Source: Crocosphaera sp. UHCC 0190
GTDB taxonomy: Bacteria > Cyanobacteriota > Cyanobacteriia > Cyanobacteriales > Microcystaceae
Assembly (NCBI RefSeq): GCF_034932065.1
Contig: NZ_JAYGHP010000001.1
Coordinates: forward strand, 248,001-312,000
Reading direction: 5' to 3'
DNA length: 64,000 nt
In this document: in pieces, positions 51,605 through 60,336 of the stretch
Position numbering within the stretch: the first letter of the stretch is position 1
Layout of the letters: the number at the start of each line of letters is the position of its first letter
Made by a program: the position numbers and the translations under genes
The notes under the pieces: generated by a model
Told to the model about the DNA's origin: nothing
Database searches by the model: none
What the model saw: only the letters and a program-made list of their open reading frames with translations

Positions 51605-54600
51605 ATGAACCATCAACAAGAATGGTTAAATAGTTGTGTCGATGCACAACTGATCGCACTTAACGTCACCGCTTTAGCGGGGACTTCTCCTTCCGAATAT
51701 TTGCTCTATTCTGAGGCACTTCCTCGACGAAATGATGGCAGAGTTAATGATACCATCTTAAAGCGTTATGAACACACAGAACAAGGGGGTTGGTGGTGTT
51801 CCGGTGTTGATGTGATCACAGGAAATGAAGACCTATGGGGGTGTTTTAAACCCGATCAGCCTCGTCTGAGTTATGATGCCCATAAACCGATTAAGTATGA
51901 ACATCCGCCCCAAACTCCGACAGGAATTTTTGCCTTAAAAGTTCCATTGCACCTATGGGAACAATTAGGACAAAGGCATCAGGTTAATTTTACCTCAGAA
52001 ATCATCGATGAGACACAAACCGATTTAGGATTTTGGCAATGGGTCATCGATCATCCTACTATTCCCCTTTGTATCACAGAAGGGGCCAAAAAAGCGGGAG
52101 CTTTATTAACGGCAGGTTATGCAGCGATCGCCCTTCCTGGGATTAATAATGGTTATCGTACCCCCAAAGATGAGGCAGGAAATCGCATTGGTAGGTCTCA
52201 TCTTATTCCCCAATTACAAAAGTTGGCAACCCTTGGACGAACTATTTATATTATTTTTGATCAAGATAGTAAACCAAATACAATGAAAGCGGTTAATGCT
52301 GCGATTAAAAAATTAGGTTATTTATTAAATCAAACGGGGTGTCAAGTTAAAGTGATTACTTGGAGTCCTGATCAGGGAAAAGGGGTTGATGATTTTATTG
52401 TTAATCAGGGTCAAAAAGCTTTTGATGAATTATATCAAAAAGCCTTGCCTTTAGAGACTTGGAAAGCCAGAGAATTAACTCAATTAACTTATCCTGCTAA
52501 TCTTGAGGTAAACTGTCCTTATCTTCAGCCTTTTCCTATTCCAAATACTGCGAAACTAATTGGCATTAAATCAGGGATTGGCACAGGAAAAACCCAAGTT
52601 TTAGAAACTATTGTTAACCAAGCGATCGCCCAAGATCAAAAAGTTTTAGTGATTGGTCATCGTATTAAACTGGTTGAGCAAATTTGTCAACGATTTGGCT
52701 TACCTTATATTACAGAAGTTCTGGAAAAGCCCTTAAGTAAAGAATTAGGTTATGGGTTATGTATTGACTCTTTACATGAAAATTCTCAAGCAAATTTTAA
52801 TCCTAATGACTGGCAAGATGCCTTAGTTATTATTGATGAAGTTGAACAAGTAATTTGGCATGGTTTAAACTCGGAAACCTGTAATAATTATCGTGTTCCG
52901 ATTCTTAAATCCTTGAAAACTTTAATACAAAATGTCTTAGGTGGTCAGGGAAAAATCGTGATTGCTGATGCAGATTTAAGTGATATTTCTTTAGACTATT
53001 TAATGACTTTATCTGGTATTAATTTACAACCATTTATTGTCAAAAACGATTGGAAACCCAAGCAAAAAGAAGCATGGGAAGCTTATAGTTATCCAGAAAC
53101 AACCCCAAAACGATTTCTCAAAGATTTAGTTGAACATATTCGTCAGGGAGGTAAACCTTTTGTCTGTTTATCTGCCCAGAAATTAAGCAGTAAATGGGGA
53201 ACACAAACCTTAGAATCTTACTTACAAAAACAATTTTCAACAGCTAAAATTCTTCGCATTGATTCTGAATCTTTAACCGATCCTACTCATGGTGCTTATC
53301 AATGTATAACTAACCTTAATGATGTGTTGGGTAACTATGATATTGTCTTAACCAGTCCTTCCATTGAAACAGGAGTTAGTATTGATCTCAAAGGACATTT
53401 TACCTCAGTTTGGTGTTTAGCTCAAGGAATACAAACTCCTACCTCCATCTGTCAATCATTAGGGAGAATTCGGGAGAATATTCCCCGTTATCTTTGGTTA
53501 GCATCTTATGGGTTTAATAAAGTAGGAAATGGCTCAACTTCTATTCCTAATCTTTTAACTTCTGGTCATCGGTTAACTCAGTTAAATATTCGGCTACTTC
53601 AACAATCTGATTTAGAATATTTAGATGATTTAGATACAGGATTTCAAGCAGAGTCTCTACTCTGTTGGGCAAAAATGGCCGTCAGAGTAAATGCTCAAAT
53701 GATTAATTATAGAGACTCCATTTTAGGTATTATTCAATCATTAAATCATCAGATTAACCCACCCCCCAAAATCACAAAACTGTCGCAAAAACAAGATAAG
53801 AAACATGATTTGGTTAATGATTTAACCGAAACTATTGAGCAAGTACAAGAACAAAACTATCAAGCAGAATGTGAAGCAATCTCCAAAATAAAAGAGTTGA
53901 GTGATCAACAATATCAAACCTTAAAAAAACGGCTAATCAAAACAAATAAAGAACGTCGTGCGCTTAAAAAATATGATTTACAAAGACGATATTGTGTTCC
54001 TGTTACCCCTCAATTAGTGGCCTTAGATGATGATGGTTGGTATCAAAAACTCAGAATTCATTACTTCTTAACAATGGGACGTAATTATCTCGCAGATAGA
54101 GATACAATTGTGGCCAGAAAATTAATTGAACAAGGCCAAGGTGGCGTATTTTTACCCGATTTTAATGGTTGCCAACTGGGAGCAATTATTGGTACAATGG
54201 AGGTGTTAGGTATTCCAATTTTATTAAGGGATATTCAGCGACGACTAATTAATAGAGATCCTGATCTGATTAAACTATCAGAAATCGCTATTAATAACCG
54301 CAGTGATATCAAAACGATCATGGGAATTGGTATTGCCAAAAATGCCAGTCCCATTACAATTATTAGACGTTTATTAGATAAAATTGGTTATGGTTTGACC
54401 GGAATTTGTACTCAAAAGATTGAGCAAAAACGAGTTCGAGTCTATCAAGTTGTCACCCCCAATGATGGCCGAGAGGAAGTCTTTCAACAATGGTTATTAA
54501 GAGATCAAAAATCCCCAGGAAGTTCCGAACCTTGGTTTGAAGAATATCTTAACTTAAAAGTCAAAATTCAAGACTCAGAAACGTCAGTCAATCACATTCA

Positions 54601-54622
54601 ATTAAGTTTAGACTTTTCTTAA
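51605..54622 (+). CDS. Plasmid replication protein, CyRepA1-like (DUF3854 plus helicase)
   Basis: A 1005-aa protein resembling the CyRepA-type replication proteins of cyanobacterial plasmids. Residues about 90-265 form a DUF3854 toprim-like domain: TEGAKKAGALLTAG (158 on), ALPGINNGY and IIFDQDSK (217 on). A helicase-like ATPase follows, with Walker A GIGTGKT (324-330), VLVIGHRIKLVEQ, Walker B VIIDEVEQ, TSPSIETGVSID and the motif-VI-like CQSLGRIRENIPRYLW. The last 300 residues hold a charged coiled stretch and a helical tail. I start at the ATG at 51605, with AAGGAG eight bases upstream, not at a TTG at 51587. It is followed after 21 bases by a DNA methyltransferase gene. Whether it initiates replication here or is a domesticated copy is unknown. 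Confidence 0.82.
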   Translation: MNHQQEWLNSCVDAQLIALNVTALAGTSPSEYLLYSEALPRRNDGRVNDTILKRYEHTEQGGWWCSGVDVITGNEDLWGCFKPDQPRLSYDAHKPIKYEHPPQTPTGIFALKVPLHLWEQLGQRHQVNFTSEIIDETQTDLGFWQWVIDHPTIPLCITEGAKKAGALLTAGYAAIALPGINNGYRTPKDEAGNRIGRSHLIPQLQKLATLGRTIYIIFDQDSKPNTMKAVNAAIKKLGYLLNQTGCQVKVITWSPDQGKGVDDFIVNQGQKAFDELYQKALPLETWKARELTQLTYPANLEVNCPYLQPFPIPNTAKLIGIKSGIGTGKTQVLETIVNQAIAQDQKVLVIGHRIKLVEQICQRFGLPYITEVLEKPLSKELGYGLCIDSLHENSQANFNPNDWQDALVIIDEVEQVIWHGLNSETCNNYRVPILKSLKTLIQNVLGGQGKIVIADADLSDISLDYLMTLSGINLQPFIVKNDWKPKQKEAWEAYSYPETTPKRFLKDLVEHIRQGGKPFVCLSAQKLSSKWGTQTLESYLQKQFSTAKILRIDSESLTDPTHGAYQCITNLNDVLGNYDIVLTSPSIETGVSIDLKGHFTSVWCLAQGIQTPTSICQSLGRIRENIPRYLWLASYGFNKVGNGSTSIPNLLTSGHRLTQLNIRLLQQSDLEYLDDLDTGFQAESLLCWAKMAVRVNAQMINYRDSILGIIQSLNHQINPPPKITKLSQKQDKKHDLVNDLTETIEQVQEQNYQAECEAISKIKELSDQQYQTLKKRLIKTNKERRALKKYDLQRRYCVPVTPQLVALDDDGWYQKLRIHYFLTMGRNYLADRDTIVARKLIEQGQGGVFLPDFNGCQLGAIIGTMEVLGIPILLRDIQRRLINRDPDLIKLSEIAINNRSDIKTIMGIGIAKNASPITIIRRLLDKIGYGLTGICTQKIEQKRVRVYQVVTPNDGREEVFQQWLLRDQKSPGSSEPWFEEYLNLKVKIQDSETSVNHIQLSLDFS

Positions 54623-54643
54623 TAAATATTTTTGTAAAACACT

Positions 54644-55513
54644 ATGATTAAAAGTCCTTTACGTTATCCTGGTGGAAAATCAAGAGCAATTAAACAAATT
54701 GAACAGCAACTTCCTCAAAATTTTACTGAATATCGAGAACCTTTTGTTGGTGGGGGTTCAGTCTTTATTTATCTAAAACAAATTAAACCTGATCTTAAGA
54801 TTTGGATTAACGATTTAAACCCAGAATTATACTTGTTTTGGAAATTTGCTCAATCCAATTTACAAGAATTAGTAACAAACCTTCGAGAAATCAAATTAAC
54901 CCGTACAGATGGCAAAAAACTGTTTGCAGAATTAACCAAGGTTGACGTAACAGAATTATCCGATTTTGATAGAGCAATTCGTTTCTTTATTTTAAACAGA
55001 ATTACTTTTTCCGGTACGGTTGAATCAGGAGGATTTTCTCAATCAGCGTTTCATACAAGATTTACTGAATCATCAATAAACCGCTTAGAAAATTTAAAAA
55101 ATATTCTCCCAGATATCTACATTACTAATTTAGATTATCGTGAAGTTATTAAGGAAAAAGTCAAAGATGTCTTTATTTTTTTAGATCCCCCTTATTTAGC
55201 AGCAACCAAATCTAGACTTTATGGAAAAGATGGAAACTTACATACTTCCTTTAATCATGGAGAATTTGCCGAGGCAATGGCAAAATGTTCACATCAATGG
55301 TTAATTACTTATGATGATTCTCCAGAAATCAGAAATTATTTTGAAAACTTTATGATTATCCCTTGGCAATTACAATATGGCATGAATAACTATCAACAAA
55401 AAACCGCCAGTAAAGGCAACGAGCTATTTATCAGAAATTATCAACTTAATGAGCACTTATCAGTTAAATTACCAGAGATCCAACAATTATCTTTAAACTT
55501 AAACAGCCATTAA
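54644..55513 (+). CDS. D12-class N6-adenine DNA methyltransferase (Dam family)
   Basis: A 289-aa N6-adenine methyltransferase of the Dam/D12 class. The SAM-binding motif is RYPGGKSRAIKQI at the N-terminus, with YREPFVGGGSVF as motif I, and the catalytic motif is DPPY in FIFLDPPYLAATKSRLYG. Dam relatives methylate GATC, a sequence inside the HIP1 octamer, but the target of this enzyme cannot be read from the sequence. No restriction endonuclease gene is next to it, so it is an orphan methylase or part of the replication module. It lies 21 bases after the CyRepA1-like gene and is probably co-transcribed with it. Confidence 0.88.
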   Translation: MIKSPLRYPGGKSRAIKQIEQQLPQNFTEYREPFVGGGSVFIYLKQIKPDLKIWINDLNPELYLFWKFAQSNLQELVTNLREIKLTRTDGKKLFAELTKVDVTELSDFDRAIRFFILNRITFSGTVESGGFSQSAFHTRFTESSINRLENLKNILPDIYITNLDYREVIKEKVKDVFIFLDPPYLAATKSRLYGKDGNLHTSFNHGEFAEAMAKCSHQWLITYDDSPEIRNYFENFMIIPWQLQYGMNNYQQKTASKGNELFIRNYQLNEHLSVKLPEIQQLSLNLNSH

Positions 55514-55536
55514 AAAATGTAAATATTTAACAACCC

Positions 55537-55560
55537 TTCAATCTAGTTTGTTAGATTGAA
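55537..55560 (+). terminator. Possible terminator of the methyltransferase gene
   Basis: TTCAATCTA (55537-55545) and TAGATTGAA (55552-55560) form a perfect 9-bp stem with a 6-base loop, 24 bases after the stop codon. The T run that follows is poor, so termination strength is doubtful. Confidence 0.45.
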
Positions 55561-55591
55561 AAGAGTCTTTAAAATCCCTAATTGAATTCCT

Positions 55592-55852
55592 ATGTCGAGA
55601 ATTAATCCCCATACCTTACAAATGCAGATTTCCCAAATGTTCGACCAAGGACAATCCTTTTTTTGCGCCATCAAAGTACAAGATTGGTTACGGGAACAAA
55701 ATGAAGATCCCAATGCTTACGAGATCCTATTTCATCCCCAACCCACCCCCCCCAATGCTAAGGTCAAAACCCTGATTAGTATTGAATTACGGCGACGAGA
55801 CGGACAAGAAGTTGATCCTTGGTTACAGGAAGAAATCAACCGCAGTTGTTAG
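55592..55852 (+). CDS. Hypothetical protein, 86 aa
   Basis: Unrecognised soluble protein with no signal peptide or membrane helix. It reads MSRINPHTLQMQISQMFDQG, then QDWLREQNEDPNAYEILFHP, then LISIELRRRDGQEVDPWLQE. Composition and codon use look like a real gene, and the ATG lies 78 bases after the methyltransferase stop. It may belong with the ribF transcript (73 bases downstream) or stand alone. I see no basis for a function. Confidence 0.65.
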   Translation: MSRINPHTLQMQISQMFDQGQSFFCAIKVQDWLREQNEDPNAYEILFHPQPTPPNAKVKTLISIELRRRDGQEVDPWLQEEINRSC

Positions 55853-55925
55853 TTAATTCTGTGAGATTTGGTACGATACGGGAAGCGATCACCAAAGCGG
55901 ACGCTAAACTTGTAACTCCGAAACC

Positions 55926-56867
55926 ATGTACAGTCAATCCAATCTGTGGGTAACTTCATCAACAACTGACGTATTCACCCCAACGGCGATCGCCCTAGGG
56001 AACTTTGACGGTATCCACCTTGGACATCGCCAAGTCTTGCAACCAATTTTGCAACGCCCAGAAGCTGAAATTTCCACCGTTGTGACTTTTACACCCCATC
56101 CCCAGGAATTTTTTAGCGGAAAACCGCGTCTACTGCTTACCCCCCTCACAGAAAAGGTTAAATTACTTCAATCTCTAAGTATTAAACAATTAGTACGATT
56201 ACCTTTTGATCGAGAGTTAGCGTCCCTGAGTCCCCAAGAGTTTGTGGCCAATATTTTAGTCAAACAACTCCACGCCAAATATATTAGTGTAGGGCAGGAT
56301 TTTCGCTTTGGTCAGGGACGTACAGGAACAGCCGACCAATTGCAGGAATTAGCCGCTAATTTTGGCGTATCCGTTCATATTACGACCCTAAAGACTTGTT
56401 CCCCCCTCGTTGATGACACCCTTCGTATTAGCAGTTCCCGCATTCGCCAAGCATTGGCCAGTGGGGACGTAATTCAAGCCAAAGAGATGTTAGGCTATCC
56501 CTATACCTTAAAAGGCATGGTAGTAACAGGCCAACAGGTAGGCAGAGTCATAGGTTTTCCTACGGCTAACCTGCAACTGCCCCCCGATAAACTCCTTCCC
56601 CGTCGTGGCGTTTATTGTGTTAGGGTTCAAGGAGAAACCGCCACAGAGATCAAGGGAGTGATGAATATTGGTAGTCGTCCCACCGTCAATGGTCAAGTTC
56701 CTACAGTTGAGGTTCATTTATTAGACTGGTCAGGGGATTTATATGGACAAACCTTAACTGTAATGTTAGAAAAATTTCTACGGCCTGAACAAAAATTTCC
56801 CTCTTTGGATGCACTGAAATGTCAAATACAAGAAGATTGTTTATTAGCTAGAGAAATTTTCGGATAG
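55926..56867 (+). CDS. ribF: Bifunctional riboflavin kinase/FAD synthetase
   Basis: Makes FMN from riboflavin and then FAD from FMN, in the cytoplasm. The 313-aa protein has the N-terminal nucleotidyltransferase domain (about 1-180) with ALGNFDGIHLGHRQVL and FRFGQGRTG, followed by ISSSRIRQALASGD. The C-terminal riboflavin kinase domain (about 185-312) shows GRVIGFPTANLQLP, GVYCVRV, GVMNIGSRPT and EVHLLDWSGDLYGQ. Length and both signatures are normal. Confidence 0.95.
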   Translation: MYSQSNLWVTSSTTDVFTPTAIALGNFDGIHLGHRQVLQPILQRPEAEISTVVTFTPHPQEFFSGKPRLLLTPLTEKVKLLQSLSIKQLVRLPFDRELASLSPQEFVANILVKQLHAKYISVGQDFRFGQGRTGTADQLQELAANFGVSVHITTLKTCSPLVDDTLRISSSRIRQALASGDVIQAKEMLGYPYTLKGMVVTGQQVGRVIGFPTANLQLPPDKLLPRRGVYCVRVQGETATEIKGVMNIGSRPTVNGQVPTVEVHLLDWSGDLYGQTLTVMLEKFLRPEQKFPSLDALKCQIQEDCLLAREIFG

Positions 56868-56988
56868 TTTACCCCATTTCATCAGAATTAACCCTTAAAT
56901 GAACAATAATGATGATTGTTTGGAGACTGAACTAGATTTATCTAACTTCAAGGGAATTCTCATGTTGTCCTCAGTTTTCTGAATTTTA

Positions 56989-57195
56989 ATGATTAACAGC
57001 TCATTGACAATGATTAGCTATGCCCTAGGTTATACTATGCTGATTTTCCTAGCAAGCTTGTTTACAGGACTAGCAAAACAAAGCAAACAGTTGTTACAAC
57101 ATTCCGAGACTATTATTCGCTTGGGTAGTGTGGCAGTGATTATGACAGGATTATATTACCTGTTTACCGGAACTCAATGGTTTGTGGGCGGTTAA
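56989..57195 (+). CDS. Small membrane protein resembling the CcdA C-terminus
   Basis: A 68-aa hydrophobic protein with two predicted membrane helices (about 9-28 and 45-63). The text SYALGYTMLIFLASLFTGLAK (in part), an amphipathic stretch, then VAVIMTGLYYLFTG resembles the last two helices of the CcdA/DsbD thiol-transport family. An upstream stop codon closes the frame and no other CcdA parts are nearby, so it is either a small membrane protein or a 3' remnant of a lost gene. No ribosome site is clear. Confidence 0.45.
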   Translation: MINSSLTMISYALGYTMLIFLASLFTGLAKQSKQLLQHSETIIRLGSVAVIMTGLYYLFTGTQWFVGG

Positions 57196-57273
57196 ATTGT
57201 CAACTGGTGAAGCTCTTGAGAGAAAATTGGGCAATCTAAGAATGAACCCTCAAACCAATGCAAGATAATTCCC

Positions 57274-58200
57274 ATGAGAGATAGAATTGTTGCCCTCACC
57301 GATAATCTAAGTCGCACCATTGTGGGCAAAAAAGAACCTATTCGCCTCGTTCTCATTGCCCTATTAAGTGGGGGACACGCTCTCCTAGAGGACGTTCCTG
57401 GGGTGGGAAAAACCCTGTTAGCGAAATCCTTGGCCCGTTCTATTAATGGAAGGTTTCAGCGGGTTCAATGTACCCCCGACTTACTCCCCAGTGATGTCAC
57501 AGGAACCAATATTTGGAACCCCAACAGTCGAGAATTTGAATTTTTGCCGGGGCCGGTTTTTGCGAATGTCCTCTTAGCGGATGAAATTAACCGCGCAACC
57601 CCTCGAACTCAGTCGGCCTTGTTAGAAGTGATGGAAGAAAAACAAGTTACCGTTGATGGTGAGGCCCGACGAGTTCCCCAACCTTTTTTTGTTATTGCCA
57701 CCCAAAACCCCATTGAATATCAGGGGACTTTTCCCTTACCCGAAGCACAGATGGATCGCTTTACCATTTCCTTAAGTATGGGCTATCCTACTGCTGACGA
57801 AGAACTGAAAATGTTACAGAAACAACTTCATCGGGTGAGTACGGATGATTTAGAACCCTGTATTTCCTTAGAAGACGTACAAGAATTGCAAAGGTTAGCG
57901 AGTCTGGTTAAGGTTACACCCTCTCTACAACAATATATGTTAGATTTGGTGCGTGCAACCCGCGCTGATGATGATATTAGTTTAGGGGTGAGTCCTAGGG
58001 GTACAGTGGCTTTACAACGGGCAACCCAAGCTTTAGCCTTCCTCGAAGAACGGGATTATGCGATTCCTGATGATGTTAAATTTGTGGCCCCCCATGTTCT
58101 TTCCCATCGTCTGATTGTGGCCAGTGGCCGTCAACCGAAAGCGATCATCGAAAAATTGTTGCGATCGGTCAGTGTAGAACCGGAATTGATCGCCGCTTGA
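57274..58200 (+). CDS. MoxR-family AAA+ ATPase
   Basis: A 308-aa AAA+ ATPase of the MoxR family, chaperone-like proteins that help activate or insert cofactors in partner complexes, often with VWA-domain partners. Motifs: Walker A in LLEDVPGVGKTLLAKSLA, RVQCTPDLLPSDVTGTNIW, Walker B VLLADEINRATPRTQSALLE, the sensor 1 region VIATQNPIEYQGTFPLPEAQMDRF and the sensor 2 region SPRGTVALQRATQALA. No VWA or DUF58 gene follows here, so the usual partner is not visible in the window. Confidence 0.92.
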   Translation: MRDRIVALTDNLSRTIVGKKEPIRLVLIALLSGGHALLEDVPGVGKTLLAKSLARSINGRFQRVQCTPDLLPSDVTGTNIWNPNSREFEFLPGPVFANVLLADEINRATPRTQSALLEVMEEKQVTVDGEARRVPQPFFVIATQNPIEYQGTFPLPEAQMDRFTISLSMGYPTADEELKMLQKQLHRVSTDDLEPCISLEDVQELQRLASLVKVTPSLQQYMLDLVRATRADDDISLGVSPRGTVALQRATQALAFLEERDYAIPDDVKFVAPHVLSHRLIVASGRQPKAIIEKLLRSVSVEPELIAA

Positions 58201-58252
58201 TAAAGTAAAGGGGTGAGGATAAAATCTTCTTCTCACTCCACACTCAGGTTAA

Positions 58253-58336
58253 TTAATCGTAAACAGATTTACGATGTCCGACTTTGATTACCAAAACGGT
58301 TAATTCATTATCAAATAACTCACAAATGATTCTATT
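58253..58336 (-). pseudogene. C-terminal remnant of a RelE-family toxin gene
   Basis: On the minus strand the 28 codons from 58336 read NRIICELFDNELTVLVIK, then VGHRKSVYD and a stop, the ending of RelE-type toxins (R-I-I-Y-E...V-L-V-x-x-V-G-H-R). An in-frame TGA lies immediately upstream and no RelE N-terminus or antitoxin follows. So this is a fragment of a lost toxin-antitoxin pair. Confidence 0.7.
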
Positions 58337-58447
58337 TCAGGTGATAAATTAGTATTTTTATTCATAAACATATACTAGAATACTAACAACATGGTAACAT
58401 AAAAAAATAATGAAAAGTGATCGCCCCATCACCCCATCACCCTCTCA

Positions 58448-58921
58448 TCACGCATCCATCGGATTAAGGGCAATCATTTCCCAAGTAACATAAGTACCAA
58501 TGGGACTCCACAATAGATAAGGCAATAATAAACCTACGGCCCATCCAGACACCGGCCAAATTAAACACGCTAACATTAACCCCCAGAAAAAACCCGTCCC
58601 CCCAATGATTGTCCCTACCTTTAAACTACGCAGTTTACACATCACAGGGGTATAGGCCATAATTAATACTTCTAAAAATAAATATCCTGCCATTAATAAC
58701 CAAGTTTGAGGAGTTCCTGGATTTGTGATCCACACGACATAAGCAGAGTAGGCACCACAAATAAAAATAAATGTCCAAATAAAGGGAATTGCCCACTCAA
58801 AGGTTAACCATTGAGGACGACGTAAACGCATAAACCAGCGAATATCACTTGATGATAGACGATTGATTAAAATAGCAACTAAAAAGGTAATACTTCCAAT
58901 TATTAACCAAGCAGGAATCAT
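58448..58921 (-). CDS. TspO/MBR-like membrane protein
   Basis: A 157-aa membrane protein with five hydrophobic helices, the layout of the TspO/peripheral benzodiazepine receptor family. In many bacteria these proteins bind porphyrins or affect tetrapyrrole and stress responses. Helix positions are about 3-21, 44-63, 72-92, 101-121 and 127-147. RRPQWLTFEWAIPFIWTFIF resembles the family's W-PP-W loop, and the last helix carries LLPYLLWSPIGTYVTWE. Divergence is high, so tetrapyrrole binding is not certain. Confidence 0.7.
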   Translation of the reverse strand: MIPAWLIIGSITFLVAILINRLSSSDIRWFMRLRRPQWLTFEWAIPFIWTFIFICGAYSAYVVWITNPGTPQTWLLMAGYLFLEVLIMAYTPVMCKLRSLKVGTIIGGTGFFWGLMLACLIWPVSGWAVGLLLPYLLWSPIGTYVTWEMIALNPMDA

Positions 58922-59136
58922 GATATCTAAACAATTAATGTGACAGAATGGGTTACATTGAGAGGAGCAGTCTCGCTCTGCGAGTGCGAAAGCATCGCCG
59001 CTTTAACTTGAGTAATGGCAATCATTAATCCATGAAATTCTCAGGTTCTTAATCTCGATTTTATCCATCGGTCTTAAGATACAAATTGTTTAAACAGACA
59101 ACCCATATTTAGTCCTGTAAAATTGAGAGAAGCATA

Positions 59137-60273
59137 ATGACTCAACCTAATCAGTCTAACGCAACCAGCACCAAGTTAGTGAAGGTGTTGAAAAAAACCA
59201 TTAAAACTGTGATGACAAAGCAGGGGGTTAACCCATCAACTCGTAAGGGAAATAAAGAGTTAGATATTTTGGTTAAGCAATTGGCTAAACAACCTTTTCC
59301 TTCTGAAGAAGAAGCCAAAACTGCCGCTGAAAAACTGGGACGAAGTTTAGTTGAGTTGTCCCAAAAAAACGGGAAAACTTATTTAGACAAAGGAGTTGTG
59401 AAAAATTTTTCTTTACTCGGTATTTCATCTATTTTAGCTTCCTCTTCTCCGACAGAAGAAACACACACTATCACTAAAGTCTCTGTTACTCCCGTTGAAG
59501 CAGTAGAAGAAACCACTGATAAAGTTCCTGAAACTGCAGCAGAAATTATCTCGGAAACAGTTGAAACTGTGATTGAAGCAGTAGAAGAAACCACTGATAA
59601 AGTTCCTGAAACTGCAGCAGAAATTATCTCGGAAACAGTTGAAACTGTGATTGAAGCAGTAGAAGAAACCACTGATAAAGTTCCTGAAACTACTACAGAA
59701 ATTATCTCGGAAACAGTTGAAACTGTGATTGAAGCAGTAGAAGAAACCATCGATGAAGTTCCTGAAACTACTACAAAAATTATCTCGGAAACAGTTGAAA
59801 CTGTGATTGAAGCAGTAGAAGGACTCAAAGAAAGACTCACAGAAGATATTAAATTAGCCATGAAAGCGAGGGATAAAATTCGCTTAGAAACTGTGAGAAG
59901 TATCAAAAAAGTTGTTCTAGAAAAAGAGGTTGAAGTTCGTCCCAAAGGACAAGAAAAATTAACCCCAGAGCAAGAATTAGAAGTGTTATCACAACAAGCA
60001 AAACAGCGTCGGGACTCGATTGAACAATATCGTCAAGGGGGTAGAGATGATTTAGCTGATAAAGAAGCTCTGGAATTAGCAATTATTGAAACCTACTTAC
60101 CTGCTCAACTTTCTGATGAAGAAATAGGGGGAATTATTGACCAAATTATTGCTTCATCTGGAGCAACTTCTCCTAAAGATATGGGAAAAGTTATGGGGCC
60201 AGTCATGAAAGAATTGAAGGGTAAAGCTGATGGCAAGAAAGTTCAAGAAATGGTAAAAGAAAAACTCAGTTAA
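59137..60273 (+). CDS. YqeY/GatB-like protein with a repeated acidic linker
   Basis: A 378-aa protein in three parts. Residues 1-105 are an N-terminal basic helical region (STKLVKVLKKTIKTVMTKQG, EEAKTAAEKLGRSLVELSQK) of unknown role. Residues 121-224 are four copies of a 26-residue acidic unit (EAVEETTDKVPETAAEIISE...). From 229 on lies a complete YqeY domain (LKERLTEDIKLAMKARDK, LETVRSIKKVVLEKEVEVR, YLPAQLSDEEI and KGKADGKKVQEMVKEKLS). YqeY is related to the tail of the amidotransferase subunit GatB and is thought to bind tRNA. Ordinary YqeY proteins are about 150 aa, so the extension is unusual. Confidence 0.82.
   Translation: MTQPNQSNATSTKLVKVLKKTIKTVMTKQGVNPSTRKGNKELDILVKQLAKQPFPSEEEAKTAAEKLGRSLVELSQKNGKTYLDKGVVKNFSLLGISSILASSSPTEETHTITKVSVTPVEAVEETTDKVPETAAEIISETVETVIEAVEETTDKVPETAAEIISETVETVIEAVEETTDKVPETTTEIISETVETVIEAVEETIDEVPETTTKIISETVETVIEAVEGLKERLTEDIKLAMKARDKIRLETVRSIKKVVLEKEVEVRPKGQEKLTPEQELEVLSQQAKQRRDSIEQYRQGGRDDLADKEALELAIIETYLPAQLSDEEIGGIIDQIIASSGATSPKDMGKVMGPVMKELKGKADGKKVQEMVKEKLS
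59497..59820 (+). repeat. Four 78-bp in-frame tandem repeats in the YqeY gene
   Basis: Units start at 59497, 59575, 59653 and 59731, and a partial fifth starts at 59809. Each is 78 bp (26 codons). The first two are nearly identical at DNA level, and the later two differ at a few codons (ETTTEII, TIDEVP, TKII). Length variation between strains is expected. Confidence 0.95.
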
Positions 60274-60282
60274 ATCCTGTTT

Positions 60283-60312
60283 AGTAGAGACGTGATATAC
60301 AACGTCTCTACT
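60283..60312. repeat. REP-like palindrome, also a likely terminator
   Basis: AGTAGAGACGT (60283-60293) and ACGTCTCTACT (60302-60312) form a perfect 11-bp stem between convergent genes. The GTAG/CTAC boundary is shared with other palindromes in the window, and GTAGAGACG...CGTCTCTAC is a familiar cyanobacterial repeat. Confidence 0.8.
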
Positions 60313-60336
60313 AACTTTGACAGTTTTTTGATAATT

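Noticed and set aside
51605-55513. A full integrated plasmid or genomic island with boundaries
   Set aside because: No integrase, relaxase, partition gene, flanking tRNA or direct-repeat ends were seen; only the two-gene module is supported.
59497-59820. Regular tandem repeats that might suggest a CRISPR array
   Set aside because: The units are 78 bp, directly adjacent with no unique spacers, and keep an open reading frame inside the YqeY gene.
59379-59945. 188-aa open frame antisense to the YqeY gene, Ser/Val/Thr-rich
   Set aside because: It is the mirror of the 78-bp repeats; its repetitive composition comes from the real gene on the other strand and it has no ribosome site.
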